A DNA stretch of 64,000 nucleotides from JAPOKJ01 sp031421635. GTDB lineage: Bacteria; Pseudomonadota; Gammaproteobacteria; Burkholderiales; Burkholderiaceae_E. The translations under genes were made by a program, and so were the position numbers. Each line of letters begins with the position of its first letter. Position 1 is the first letter of the stretch. The notes under the pieces are model-generated. The model ran no database searches. It had not been told where the DNA came from and was given only the letters and a program-made list of their open reading frames with translations. This document shows, piece after piece, positions 34,601-42,173 of the stretch. The DNA is taken from contig JANOPA010000012.1 in NCBI GenBank assembly GCA_031421635.1, forward strand, positions 75,506 through 139,505, in the 5' to 3' direction.

Positions 34601-37600
34601 ATGCCACCATCGGACTCATAGCGTTCCTTCACCACCCCATCTGAGACTGTAGTAAGTGTTGGCCCTGGAATGACAACTCGGTAATCACCGGGAGGCAGGC
34701 CGGCGAAGCAATACTTGCCGTCGGCATCGGTCTGAACAATGATCGGAAATCCCAGCGGCGATGGGCCTGGGCCGATCCATTCCAAAGTCACATCAACATT
34801 GGCCAAAGGCGTATCGGGGCTGCCACCAGAGTCGTATATGCCATTCGCAGAATTGGCGTTGCCGACCACGTTGGTGTCGTCCCACAAGCGGCCGGCAATC
34901 ACACCGGAACCTGCAGAGACTTGATCGATGTAGTTGTCCTGCCCAATCAGGTCCGCGACGAAACTAGCACCGTTTCGAATCACGCCTGGAGTACTGCTGA
35001 GCACGCCGACAATCGGCGCTCCACCCTGCATAGGTATCAGAGTCATACCAGCACTGCTTAAGCCTTCGTAGACGATTTGCGCTTGCTGAGGCGGCACGGG
35101 CAACGATAGGTCAGTAATAACTACGGTATAAATGATCGTGACTGATTGGCCCGGATCCAGCTTGGCGATGGTGACATCAATAGCATCCGAAGTGGGATTA
35201 ACAACATAGCCCGCGGCACTCGTGATGCTCGTCACCGAAACGCTCGAGGGATTGATATTGATCGCTCCCAAATAATCATCCACAAGGCGAACGTTGTAGG
35301 CCTCCTCGTTGCCGGTATTTGAGAACACGATACTAAAGGTCGCTGTATTTCCCGTCGTCCTGAGCACCGTCTTCGACAAATCGACGATGGCAGGTTCGCG
35401 CACGGTCACGGTATCAATGTCAGAGGTGCCGCCTACTGCGGCGGTCAGCGATGCATTAGTAACAAAATCGAACTGCGTGCTGAGTGCAGTGGCGCTCGCT
35501 AGCGGGGCGCTACCACGGTGATTTGTTAGAGCATCTTGATTACTCAACTGATCCTCAACCACGGCGTTGAACTCCAGCACGACCCATTCAGCATCGGCAT
35601 CGCCATCGGCGTTCATCAAATCGCCGAGCAGAAACAGGACATCATCGCCCGACACGAAAGCCGTGCCACCACCTACTCGGGTGATAGCGGAGCCCGGCAG
35701 CAATGCCGTCGGACGGATTGCAGCGATATCTTCCGGGTTGCCAGGTGTTCCGCCATCGGTCATTGCACCACCGAGCGTGGACGAGGTGAGTCCGCCATCC
35801 GCAACCAGCGCGTAGGCGATGGCGCCGTCATTTAAGAAACGAAGACCCACCGGGAGCGATACCCGAATACCCGCGTCCAGCGATGTGGATTCAGGCAAGC
35901 GCACAAGCGCGCGATAGCGCACCACTTCACCAATTGCCACCGGAATATTTTCAGGCAAGCCAGGGCTGGCGGAATTACCGCTATCGGGGGAAGTATTGGT
36001 TTCAGAGGTTTGAACGATCGTCAGAGTCACCTGGGGTGCCGCAATTAACAAACTTCCCGTATCGGTGCGAGCATAATCATTGAGCGCCCCGCCAACGCCT
36101 TGCGCGCCGGTTCTTTCGCTGTCCTGCTGCAAACCGCCGATGGTGATTTCAGTAAGCGTCGCGCTCAAGGTCCCCGTGTTATCTGGGTCAAATGCCAAAG
36201 AGCTGTAACGAACCAAAGCCGGAATACTTAAGGATTGGCCAGGACTGACGCCAGCACCGACAACGGTTTGAAAGGTAAATACGGCTTTATCGCCAGGGGC
36301 CAAACGGCTGATCGTGGCGCTCATATTGCCGGCATTGGCTGAGAGGTCGCCGACGACCGTGCTCGTGGGATCCACCACAAAACTTCCCGGCACATAGGTT
36401 AAACCAACTGGCAATCCTGAAAGCATCTCATCCAGAGTGCCCGTGAAGCCGGTGATGTTGTTGCCCATCACGGTGACCGTAAATGTGACAATGTCTCCCG
36501 CCTGATGAACTGCGTTGTCGGGTGTAACGTTAATCATCCAATTGGGCTCGCGCACGCGCACGCCGTCGGTGTCAAGTGCTTGCTGAACGCCGTCAACCTT
36601 GATGTCCGCAAAGTTTAAGAGGAGTGCGCCCTCCTGATTGCGTGGGCGATCAAGCACCAAGGTCCGGTAGGTGATGATGATTGTCTCAGCCGTGGCGTTA
36701 CTGTTGTTGCTATTGCTCAGTTGATTAAAATCAATGGTTAGTCCACGGTCCTCAAAGCCGTTCACTGCTCCAAAAGTGATGGCACCGCTGGCCTGCAGCG
36801 TGGCAAGATCCGTGCCTTTATCAGACACCAGCCCGGAACTAAACACGATACTGTCGATCCCAACATGGGACATGCCCGCAAGGTAATCCGCGGGCCCACC
36901 ACCTGTGGCTTGATCATCGTCCAGGCAGTCGTGGAAGACGACGGGCATATGCGTGCCCTCCGGAATCGAAATGGTAACCTGATACGTCACAGTTTCGCCG
37001 ATTGCAACGTCGGTACTTAAGGTATGAATTTCACTGGTGCCAATGACAACCTTGGCAATCGAAGCATTAGCAATATTGATCGTTGCTTCTTCAGAAATGG
37101 GTGCAGCTAACAAATTAGCCGCAGCATCAACATCGGAATAACTGAACAGGCTCGCGCTTGATGTCAAAGATCGACCGGCCTGTGTTACCAATGCGCTGCT
37201 CGCATTTAAGGTAACGTCATAGGTCACAACCAAGACATTGGTTCCAGACGATGCCCCAGCGTTACCGGCACCGGTCAGCAAACCCAAACCTCCAGACGGA
37301 TCGACAAACTCGAGACCTTGCGCACCGTTAAAGAAGGCGGCCGTCGTCGATGCGAGATCGCTCAAAACGCTGCCGTCATCGCCACGCAGAACATTGCTTT
37401 GAGTGCCAATCAAGCCGTCGTAAACAACTGTGCCATTGCCCAAAGTGATCTTGAAATTCGAGACATCGGCGAGGGACACACCGGTCGGTAAGGCGTCACT
37501 GAGTTTGATATCGAAGGCATAGATGTCGAGACTGACCGTATTAGTCACAACCACTGCGTACCGAACCGTGTCCGAACCATCCACATTTGATTCGTCGGTA

Positions 37601-38622
37601 TCCAGCGACAACCCACTCGACGCGTTGACGATCCCGACGATTGGATTACCCGCATTTCCCGCAGCCCCGATCAATAGCGTCTCAGCAGTCGGAGTATTGC
37701 TATCATCGACTAAGAAAATTCGCGCAGATGGACCAGTGATATCGTCCGACACAACACCTTTCTGAATGGTGAGTACCGGCTCTGAACCTGGGGCAAGCAC
37801 CTGCTGAAAACTAGCCTGCTGGGCGCGAGCAATAACGACACCCGCTTCGATCGCGCCTGTGCTGGCCTCTAAGACCCAATCGCCGCCCAGCGCTGCGGCG
37901 CCTGTTGGGTTGACCGACGCAGCAACGTCAGCCTGCGAATACTGTGCAATAAGACCGATAAAGGCGCCACCGGCTGAGCCTAAGGCTACATCACAACCGT
38001 AGAGCAAAATATCACCATCTGCCGTCATGGCGCGACCAATGGCTTGGAGAGCCGCCTGAGATCGAATGAGCTCCGTAACATCGATATCGGCACCCGCAAG
38101 CGTTAAGCGTGCTTGCTCACCGTGCGATAAAACATGCAGGGCATTGACTTGGCCTAGCGCGGTGGCGCGCTCAGCGATTTGAATCAGGCCATTGCGAGTC
38201 GGGTCTAAAACAAGAACGTCCACATCCTTGGAGACGCTAGCGATAAGACTTTGCCAATTTGAAACACCGGGATCGACAACCAGAAGCTGGTGCGGACCCA
38301 TACTGGCGTTGGGGGGGATTGATTCTTGTGATTCGCTCTCGAGAACTTTGGTTTCAAGGGTTGTTTTGCTCACAGTCGCCTCGCGACTGGACTCGAAACT
38401 ACGTGCATCCGTGGCAAAGCCGGAGAGCGATCCGAGATCGAAAGCGACTTCGGCAGTGGCCACTACGGCGCCATCAAACATGACCCGAGGCTCGACCGCG
38501 AGCAGCTTAAATACAGGGCGAAGCCGACCACTGACCTTTGCTATGGCAGTCTTTTTTGGAATCACGGACGAATCATCTTCAGGTGATTTATGGATATTTT
38601 GCAAAAAATCATTTAAAAACAT
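31618..38622 (-). CDS. Giant DUF4347/VCBS-type repeat adhesin with LEPR-like N-terminus and C-terminal cysteine
   Basis: This 2334-aa protein is probably surface-displayed. No Sec signal peptide is visible. Residues 41-52 form the motif LAVEPRVMFDGA. DUF4347 spans about 111-276 (DILLYGCDVALGSAGGAFIG). Then come DUF11-like isopeptide-type repeats (LSKTVLRTTGNTATFSIVFSN), an SdrD-B-like domain (GRLWDDTNVVGNA ... DADGKYCFAGLPPGDYRVVI) and cadherin/VCBS-like repeats (TFSYTISDGGP, YGSVRLNADGSYSYTVN). A proline-rich linker leads to a tail with DDC, a lysine-rich stretch, NFSE and a final Cys. There are no RTX nonapeptides. It is downstream of the 1038-aa paralogous protein and upstream of the TolC-like gene. 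The function as an adhesin is inferred from the domains. Confidence 0.9.
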   Translation of the reverse strand: MFLNDFLQNIHKSPEDDSSVIPKKTAIAKVSGRLRPVFKLLAVEPRVMFDGAVVATAEVAFDLGSLSGFATDARSFESSREATVSKTTLETKVLESESQESIPPNASMGPHQLLVVDPGVSNWQSLIASVSKDVDVLVLDPTRNGLIQIAERATALGQVNALHVLSHGEQARLTLAGADIDVTELIRSQAALQAIGRAMTADGDILLYGCDVALGSAGGAFIGLIAQYSQADVAASVNPTGAAALGGDWVLEASTGAIEAGVVIARAQQASFQQVLAPGSEPVLTIQKGVVSDDITGPSARIFLVDDSNTPTAETLLIGAAGNAGNPIVGIVNASSGLSLDTDESNVDGSDTVRYAVVVTNTVSLDIYAFDIKLSDALPTGVSLADVSNFKITLGNGTVVYDGLIGTQSNVLRGDDGSVLSDLASTTAAFFNGAQGLEFVDPSGGLGLLTGAGNAGASSGTNVLVVTYDVTLNASSALVTQAGRSLTSSASLFSYSDVDAAANLLAAPISEEATINIANASIAKVVIGTSEIHTLSTDVAIGETVTYQVTISIPEGTHMPVVFHDCLDDDQATGGGPADYLAGMSHVGIDSIVFSSGLVSDKGTDLATLQASGAITFGAVNGFEDRGLTIDFNQLSNSNNSNATAETIIITYRTLVLDRPRNQEGALLLNFADIKVDGVQQALDTDGVRVREPNWMINVTPDNAVHQAGDIVTFTVTVMGNNITGFTGTLDEMLSGLPVGLTYVPGSFVVDPTSTVVGDLSANAGNMSATISRLAPGDKAVFTFQTVVGAGVSPGQSLSIPALVRYSSLAFDPDNTGTLSATLTEITIGGLQQDSERTGAQGVGGALNDYARTDTGSLLIAAPQVTLTIVQTSETNTSPDSGNSASPGLPENIPVAIGEVVRYRALVRLPESTSLDAGIRVSLPVGLRFLNDGAIAYALVADGGLTSSTLGGAMTDGGTPGNPEDIAAIRPTALLPGSAITRVGGGTAFVSGDDVLFLLGDLMNADGDADAEWVVLEFNAVVEDQLSNQDALTNHRGSAPLASATALSTQFDFVTNASLTAAVGGTSDIDTVTVREPAIVDLSKTVLRTTGNTATFSIVFSNTGNEEAYNVRLVDDYLGAININPSSVSVTSITSAAGYVVNPTSDAIDVTIAKLDPGQSVTIIYTVVITDLSLPVPPQQAQIVYEGLSSAGMTLIPMQGGAPIVGVLSSTPGVIRNGASFVADLIGQDNYIDQVSAGSGVIAGRLWDDTNVVGNANSANGIYDSGGSPDTPLANVDVTLEWIGPGPSPLGFPIIVQTDADGKYCFAGLPPGDYRVVIPGPTLTTVSDGVVKERYESDGGINQVIALTLPNGAKLDGNDFAFVQINETPTVILPSSSITFDEDQTLCFDGGSGTVGSLTHAGLITVGDPDSHDPSSQNVIITSTQGILDIGVAGVANNATLNGVLIAGDLSSTLSLTGTRADINALLATLCYKPTANYFGPAQISVTMNDRGNGGDLPAGNGIPFEPGADNLSATEIISLTINNIADPTEARPDEQTIVEPNPGPALSLTGNAVRTSPGANPPGDVADFDIDNDVLTVVGVAPGNAADLANTYLSTGVGTSIPGLYGSLVLSPDGSYSYTPNASAQTIPQGSTVDDVFSYTISDGGPTPNRDTTTITIHITGTNDGPIARPDANSINANASAPKTGNAVTGGSSGDQADTDVDAGEVLKVQGVQSGTVAGPISGGVASSIAGAYGSVRLNADGSYSYTVNANDPAVRALNGTQTLTDTFSYTVCDSQLASATTTLIITINGQNEPPSGTDKTFTILEDAPPIRLTATDFGFSDPDAGDSFKAVRIDSLPIAASGLLSFNGVAITVDQIIPVASINQIVFTPAANANSALLGGNPGFNFSVCDVNGPAFDPAPNRISFNITPVNDPPLAPNEVFTVARDVTLTSPGAKLTAVQGPTDPDLPNDTLQIQVQSLPSAGQGVFYRPGAFGAVPLSVGDLLTPAQLQQLCFVPSPALTGTPNPDGSIPAGTLGYKVTDVTGATANGSIAIVVPANLPPIAPDQVFIVTQGVGLTSPQSVLNNLTDTSGMGTGVALPSDPDQPTSTLTVTITSLPDAATQGTFYRPVVGGIPVALAVGDTLMPAQLQQLQFVPSPNLGGSPNAQGLLNAGALTYVASDGRGGSDPGSIAINVRPVPPGQVPSPVPVPPKAESVPFVPTGATPSNSAFVGNAVAQSGMARQADDLRVTQLQDRSLFDPFNSLAVKASDVSDIRIAKADVGKAKAERPQKEEDDCEPDKPKVKMKPKAVKRALAEEKLGPKTQNFSEMLTTEKKRMKIPVKMKAKPIVQNVC

Positions 38623-38682
38623 GAGCTTAAATACCTAAGCTGGTGAAATGTCTCACAAATTACGGATACGATCAAGCGATTC

Positions 38683-38688
38683 GTTATA
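38683..38688 (-). promoter_or_regulatory. Possible -10 box of the giant adhesin gene
   Basis: TATAAC on the minus strand lies about 60 nt before the ATG, with only a weak -35 candidate (TTTTGC) 17 nt further upstream. The terminator at 38800-38838 implies that a promoter should exist in this gap. Confidence 0.3.
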
Positions 38689-38799
38689 CGGTGCGAAAAG
38701 ATCGCGCAAAAGCGACGACTGATCGGTGGTTCAGTGTGTAAGGTGAACGGATTTCAGCGTTAAATACCCGCAGGAGTGCACCCATGCTGGGCGCACAAG

Positions 38800-38838
38800 A
38801 AAAAGCCCGAATGCGATCTAAATCACAGTCGGGCTTTG
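38800..38838 (-). terminator. Rho-independent terminator after the 1038-aa adhesin gene
   Basis: On the minus strand AAAGCCCGA pairs with TCGGGCTTT around an 18-nt loop region and is followed by TTTTTC. It lies 26 nt after the stop at 38864, separating the two large genes into different transcription units, at least in part. Confidence 0.8.
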
Positions 38839-38863
38839 TCGGAAACGGCAGAGGAGCCGAGTG

Positions 38864-41800
38864 TTAGCAAATTTTCTCGGGAACCGTAGGAGGTGCAACC
38901 TTGACCGGCGGTTTGAACCTTTTTGAGGCTTGCTTCAACGACTCTGAGAAATTGAGCCTTTTAGCGGGCATAAACTCCGACAAGGCGGGCCGGACCAATA
39001 CTTTCGCTTTTGGTTTCACTTTGACCCGGTCCTTATCTACTGCAGCCTTGACTGCTTTTGGGGTCGGGATGCAGTCATCATCCTTTAGCGCGGGCTTCGC
39101 CGTCTCAGTGACACCGGCCACCTGTTCAACCCGCGGCAATTCGAACGGGGCAAGTGAACGGAAATCACGAGGTGCATCGACGGGAGACCCTACCGCGGCC
39201 AAGCGAAACGCATTCGGATCTAAGGGTCGCAGGATCGCAGGTGCAAGAAGCGCCGGCTCAAAAAACCCAGGGACGTTAGCCACGGGACTTGGCGCGGGAC
39301 TTGGGATGGCTGCTGGAGGCGGCACAGGAACCGGGCCTGGAACGGCCGGTCCTGGTCCTGGTCCTGGTCCTGGTCCTGGTCCTGGTCCTGGTCCTGGTCC
39401 TGGTCCTGGTCCTGGTCCTGGTCCTGGTCCTGGTCCTGGTGCCGTATCTTGCGGACGGATGCTGACGGTAATCGAGCCATCGGCCGTGCCACCGTTGCCG
39501 TCATTCACGACAATGCCCATCGATCCCGCGGGAATAAGGCCGTCAGGACCCTTTGCGGCGACCGGATTGTCCGCAGGCACGAAGCAAAGGTTCTGAAGCT
39601 GGCTCGTCGAGAGTATGTCCCCAACTTTGACGGGGCTTCCATCCGGTAATAGAAAAGTGCCGTTTCCCGAACTAGGTAGGCTAGTGACCGTAATCGTCAA
39701 AACCTGGTCAGGACGGTCCGGATCGGTCGGTGCAGGAATTCCCTGAATCAAACACTCAGGAGAGCCTGGCTTGGCACCTGCATTGATGACTCGCACTTCT
39801 ACCGGAGCGGTGGGCAGGTCGTTCACACCTAGAATGCGGATGTCTAGGGTTGTGGTGGACTTAGCGCCATAGGGATCACAAACTGTGTAAGTGAAGGTAT
39901 CGACGAGTGTCGCATTCGGACCAAGTGCACGCACCGTGCCATGGGCGACATTCACGGTATAAACGTAGGACCCATCCGCTTGCATCACCAGGACGCCATA
40001 GGTGCCAAAGATATTCTGGCCAACTTGGTCAACGACTACGGTTCCAGCTAGGCCTTGGGCCGTAGCGGTGGCGCACACTTGAATAACGTCACAAGCGTCG
40101 GGATCCGTATCGGCAAGATCGCCAGCACTACCGCCTGGCTTGCCAGCACCGATCACCACGTTACCCGTGGTCGGTACGATGGCATTCGCCACGATCGAAT
40201 TTTGATCCGGATTTGCGACAGGCGCCCGGTTTTCGCCTATGAAATTGATGGTTAAAGTCGTCGTACTGGTATGACCCCGACCATCGTTGATCGTATAGCT
40301 GAAGATGTCGCCCACGTCGTCACCCGGGCCAAGGCATTGCGCACGCGCATCTGGGGTGTAGCAATAGGTGCCGTCTGCCGACAAAACCAAAGTGCCATAA
40401 CTGCCTAAGATTGTCCCTTGCAACTGTCCATTAACGATACTGTTCAGCACGCTGTTATTGACGCCTGCAATGACCCCTTGAACCTGAATCGGGTCGCCAT
40501 CCTGATCGATGTCCGCTTGCTCGGAAGGCTGACCTCCCCGCACGACATCACCGCACAGGACTACTTGAAGTGTTCCGGTCGTAAACTCGGGCTCGCGAAG
40601 ACTTCGCCAGTCGGGATTGGCGATTAAACCACCATCGAGGCCCAACACACAGATCGTTATCGTGGCCACCGAGCTTGCACCCGACGGGTCCACAATCGCA
40701 TAAGTAAAGGTGTCTTGCACGGTCTGACCGGCTCGCAATACAGTGGACCGTGAGTCGGACCTGTAGGTATAGGTTCCGTCGATTTGCAAAATCAAACTTC
40801 CGTATTGGCCGAGCACCGATCGTCCAACGTTATTGGCAAGCAGACCACTACCGTTAACATTGATCAAGCCAGCGCCAAGCGCCTGAACGATTAAGTTATC
40901 GCCATCGGCATCAGTATCGGCGTGATCGCCCAAAGCGTTGCCACGCAATGCTTGGCCGTCAAGTATCGCCGCGCCTTCGCTAATGCAGCGTTCATCTGCA
41001 ACGGCAAGAGGCGGACGATTGGCGACGGCGCTGCTAGGTCCACAAAGGGTGATTGAAAGATTTGCCGAATCGATCGCACCTCCACTGTCGCAAATCGTGT
41101 AACTAAAAGTTTCATATAAATTCGTATTGACCGCAATGGTAAAGGCGGCCGGACCGGGGGTATAAACGTAACTGCCATTTTCACTGAGGACAAGGATGCC
41201 ATAGGCCCCCTGAATATTGGCCCCAACGCCACCCAGTGGGGTAAGGCCGCCATTGTTTGAGACGCCAACTACGGTAAACGAATCACCGTCAGGATCTGAG
41301 TCGGCGACATCACCAGACGCAAGGCCGGTCACAACATTACCGGTAAGGGGTCCGCTCCTAGGGAAAAAGGCTCGACTATCGTCATTGGCAATCGGAGTGT
41401 TATTAACGCGCAGGAGATCGAGGTCAATCACCGCACTGCTTTTTGCGAGCCCAGGATCAGTGAGTTCGGCAACCAGTTGTGAACTCCCGGAAAGTCTCGG
41501 AGCCCCCGATAGGGTCAAACTCGAAATGACTTGATTGATTTCGTTCAAGCCGCCGGTAACGCGAACGGAACCGGTCTGATTACCCTCAACCGTCAAGCTC
41601 GCGCTGGAATCGAGGCTTAGACGACCCACCGGTGTCGTTAATTGCAGAACATAGGAGCCTGAGGTTTGATCTGGGTCGCTCAGCACCAACGCCTCAGCAT
41701 GGCCGCTTGTCACTGGAGCGCCACTTGGAAGATCGAAACTAATCGCCGAAATTTGGCTTAAGCTCACACTTAGAGGATGCGCAATGTCTGGAGCCAGATT

Positions 41801-41980
41801 GGTCGGAACCGAATTTGCAGCCAAAGCTTCTGCCCCCAAAGCAGCGCCGGCCCCGTCAAAAAGCACCCTATGCTCGAGCGCCAGTAAAGTATGGGCGATC
41901 CGAAATCCAAGAGATTTCTTGGACTGAACCTTTGACGCGATTGCGATTCTTGCAGTTTCCTGCGGCGTATGGGCACCCAT
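38864..41980 (-). CDS. VCBS-repeat adhesin with LEPR-like N-terminus and C-terminal cysteine
   Basis: This protein has 1038 aa from ATG 41980, chosen for the GAGG 8 nt upstream; the ORF is open 27 codons further. It lacks a Sec signal peptide. The motif LALEHRVLFDGA is at 33-44. Four VCBS/cadherin-like repeats follow, each opening like PIANDDSR or PVANPDQNS and containing YGxLVLxxDGxYxYT and TFxYTICD. A fifth related unit (LTITVTSLPSSGNGTFLLPD) precedes a pure Pro-Gly repeat linker. The tail has DDCIP, lysine-rich KVKPKAKV, NFSE and a terminal Cys, matching the 2334-aa protein. There are about 14 cysteines, unusual for this class. It is likely exported by the same machinery as its larger neighbour. 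Confidence 0.9.
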   Translation of the reverse strand: MGAHTPQETARIAIASKVQSKKSLGFRIAHTLLALEHRVLFDGAGAALGAEALAANSVPTNLAPDIAHPLSVSLSQISAISFDLPSGAPVTSGHAEALVLSDPDQTSGSYVLQLTTPVGRLSLDSSASLTVEGNQTGSVRVTGGLNEINQVISSLTLSGAPRLSGSSQLVAELTDPGLAKSSAVIDLDLLRVNNTPIANDDSRAFFPRSGPLTGNVVTGLASGDVADSDPDGDSFTVVGVSNNGGLTPLGGVGANIQGAYGILVLSENGSYVYTPGPAAFTIAVNTNLYETFSYTICDSGGAIDSANLSITLCGPSSAVANRPPLAVADERCISEGAAILDGQALRGNALGDHADTDADGDNLIVQALGAGLINVNGSGLLANNVGRSVLGQYGSLILQIDGTYTYRSDSRSTVLRAGQTVQDTFTYAIVDPSGASSVATITICVLGLDGGLIANPDWRSLREPEFTTGTLQVVLCGDVVRGGQPSEQADIDQDGDPIQVQGVIAGVNNSVLNSIVNGQLQGTILGSYGTLVLSADGTYCYTPDARAQCLGPGDDVGDIFSYTINDGRGHTSTTTLTINFIGENRAPVANPDQNSIVANAIVPTTGNVVIGAGKPGGSAGDLADTDPDACDVIQVCATATAQGLAGTVVVDQVGQNIFGTYGVLVMQADGSYVYTVNVAHGTVRALGPNATLVDTFTYTVCDPYGAKSTTTLDIRILGVNDLPTAPVEVRVINAGAKPGSPECLIQGIPAPTDPDRPDQVLTITVTSLPSSGNGTFLLPDGSPVKVGDILSTSQLQNLCFVPADNPVAAKGPDGLIPAGSMGIVVNDGNGGTADGSITVSIRPQDTAPGPGPGPGPGPGPGPGPGPGPGPGPGPGPGPAVPGPVPVPPPAAIPSPAPSPVANVPGFFEPALLAPAILRPLDPNAFRLAAVGSPVDAPRDFRSLAPFELPRVEQVAGVTETAKPALKDDDCIPTPKAVKAAVDKDRVKVKPKAKVLVRPALSEFMPAKRLNFSESLKQASKRFKPPVKVAPPTVPEKIC
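39348..39440. repeat. GGTCCT microsatellite, 15.5 copies
   Basis: A perfect 6-bp tandem array encodes alternating Pro-Gly on the minus strand inside the 1038-aa adhesin. Copy changes keep the frame (two codons per unit), so slippage would lengthen or shorten the linker before the C-terminal module without ending the protein. Confidence 0.97.
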
Positions 41981-42173
41981 GGCATCGACCTCATGACTTG
42001 AGCAGGCAAGACGGCAAAGCGCCATCCTGCGACCAGCCGTCAGTCCAATACACACGACCACCCGGCGGGTTTAGACATTTTACATGTCTAGGGGAAAAAA
42101 AAGAGACTCGCAGAGAGTGAAAAAAGTGACAAGTCGTGAGATTGTTGTTAAAGCCGGTGTCGAACTTCAAAAT

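Noticed and set aside
31618..38622. Classical RTX adhesin secreted by a type I system
   Set aside because: No GGxGxDxxx nonapeptides and no ABC exporter were seen; the C-terminus is instead a basic tail ending in Cys.
39348..39440. Possible CRISPR array
   Set aside because: Units are 6 bp with no spacers; it is a simple tandem repeat in a coding region.
38901..39596. 231-codon plus-strand frame over the adhesin tail
   Set aside because: The Gly-Pro stretch is simply the antisense reading of the GGTCCT array.
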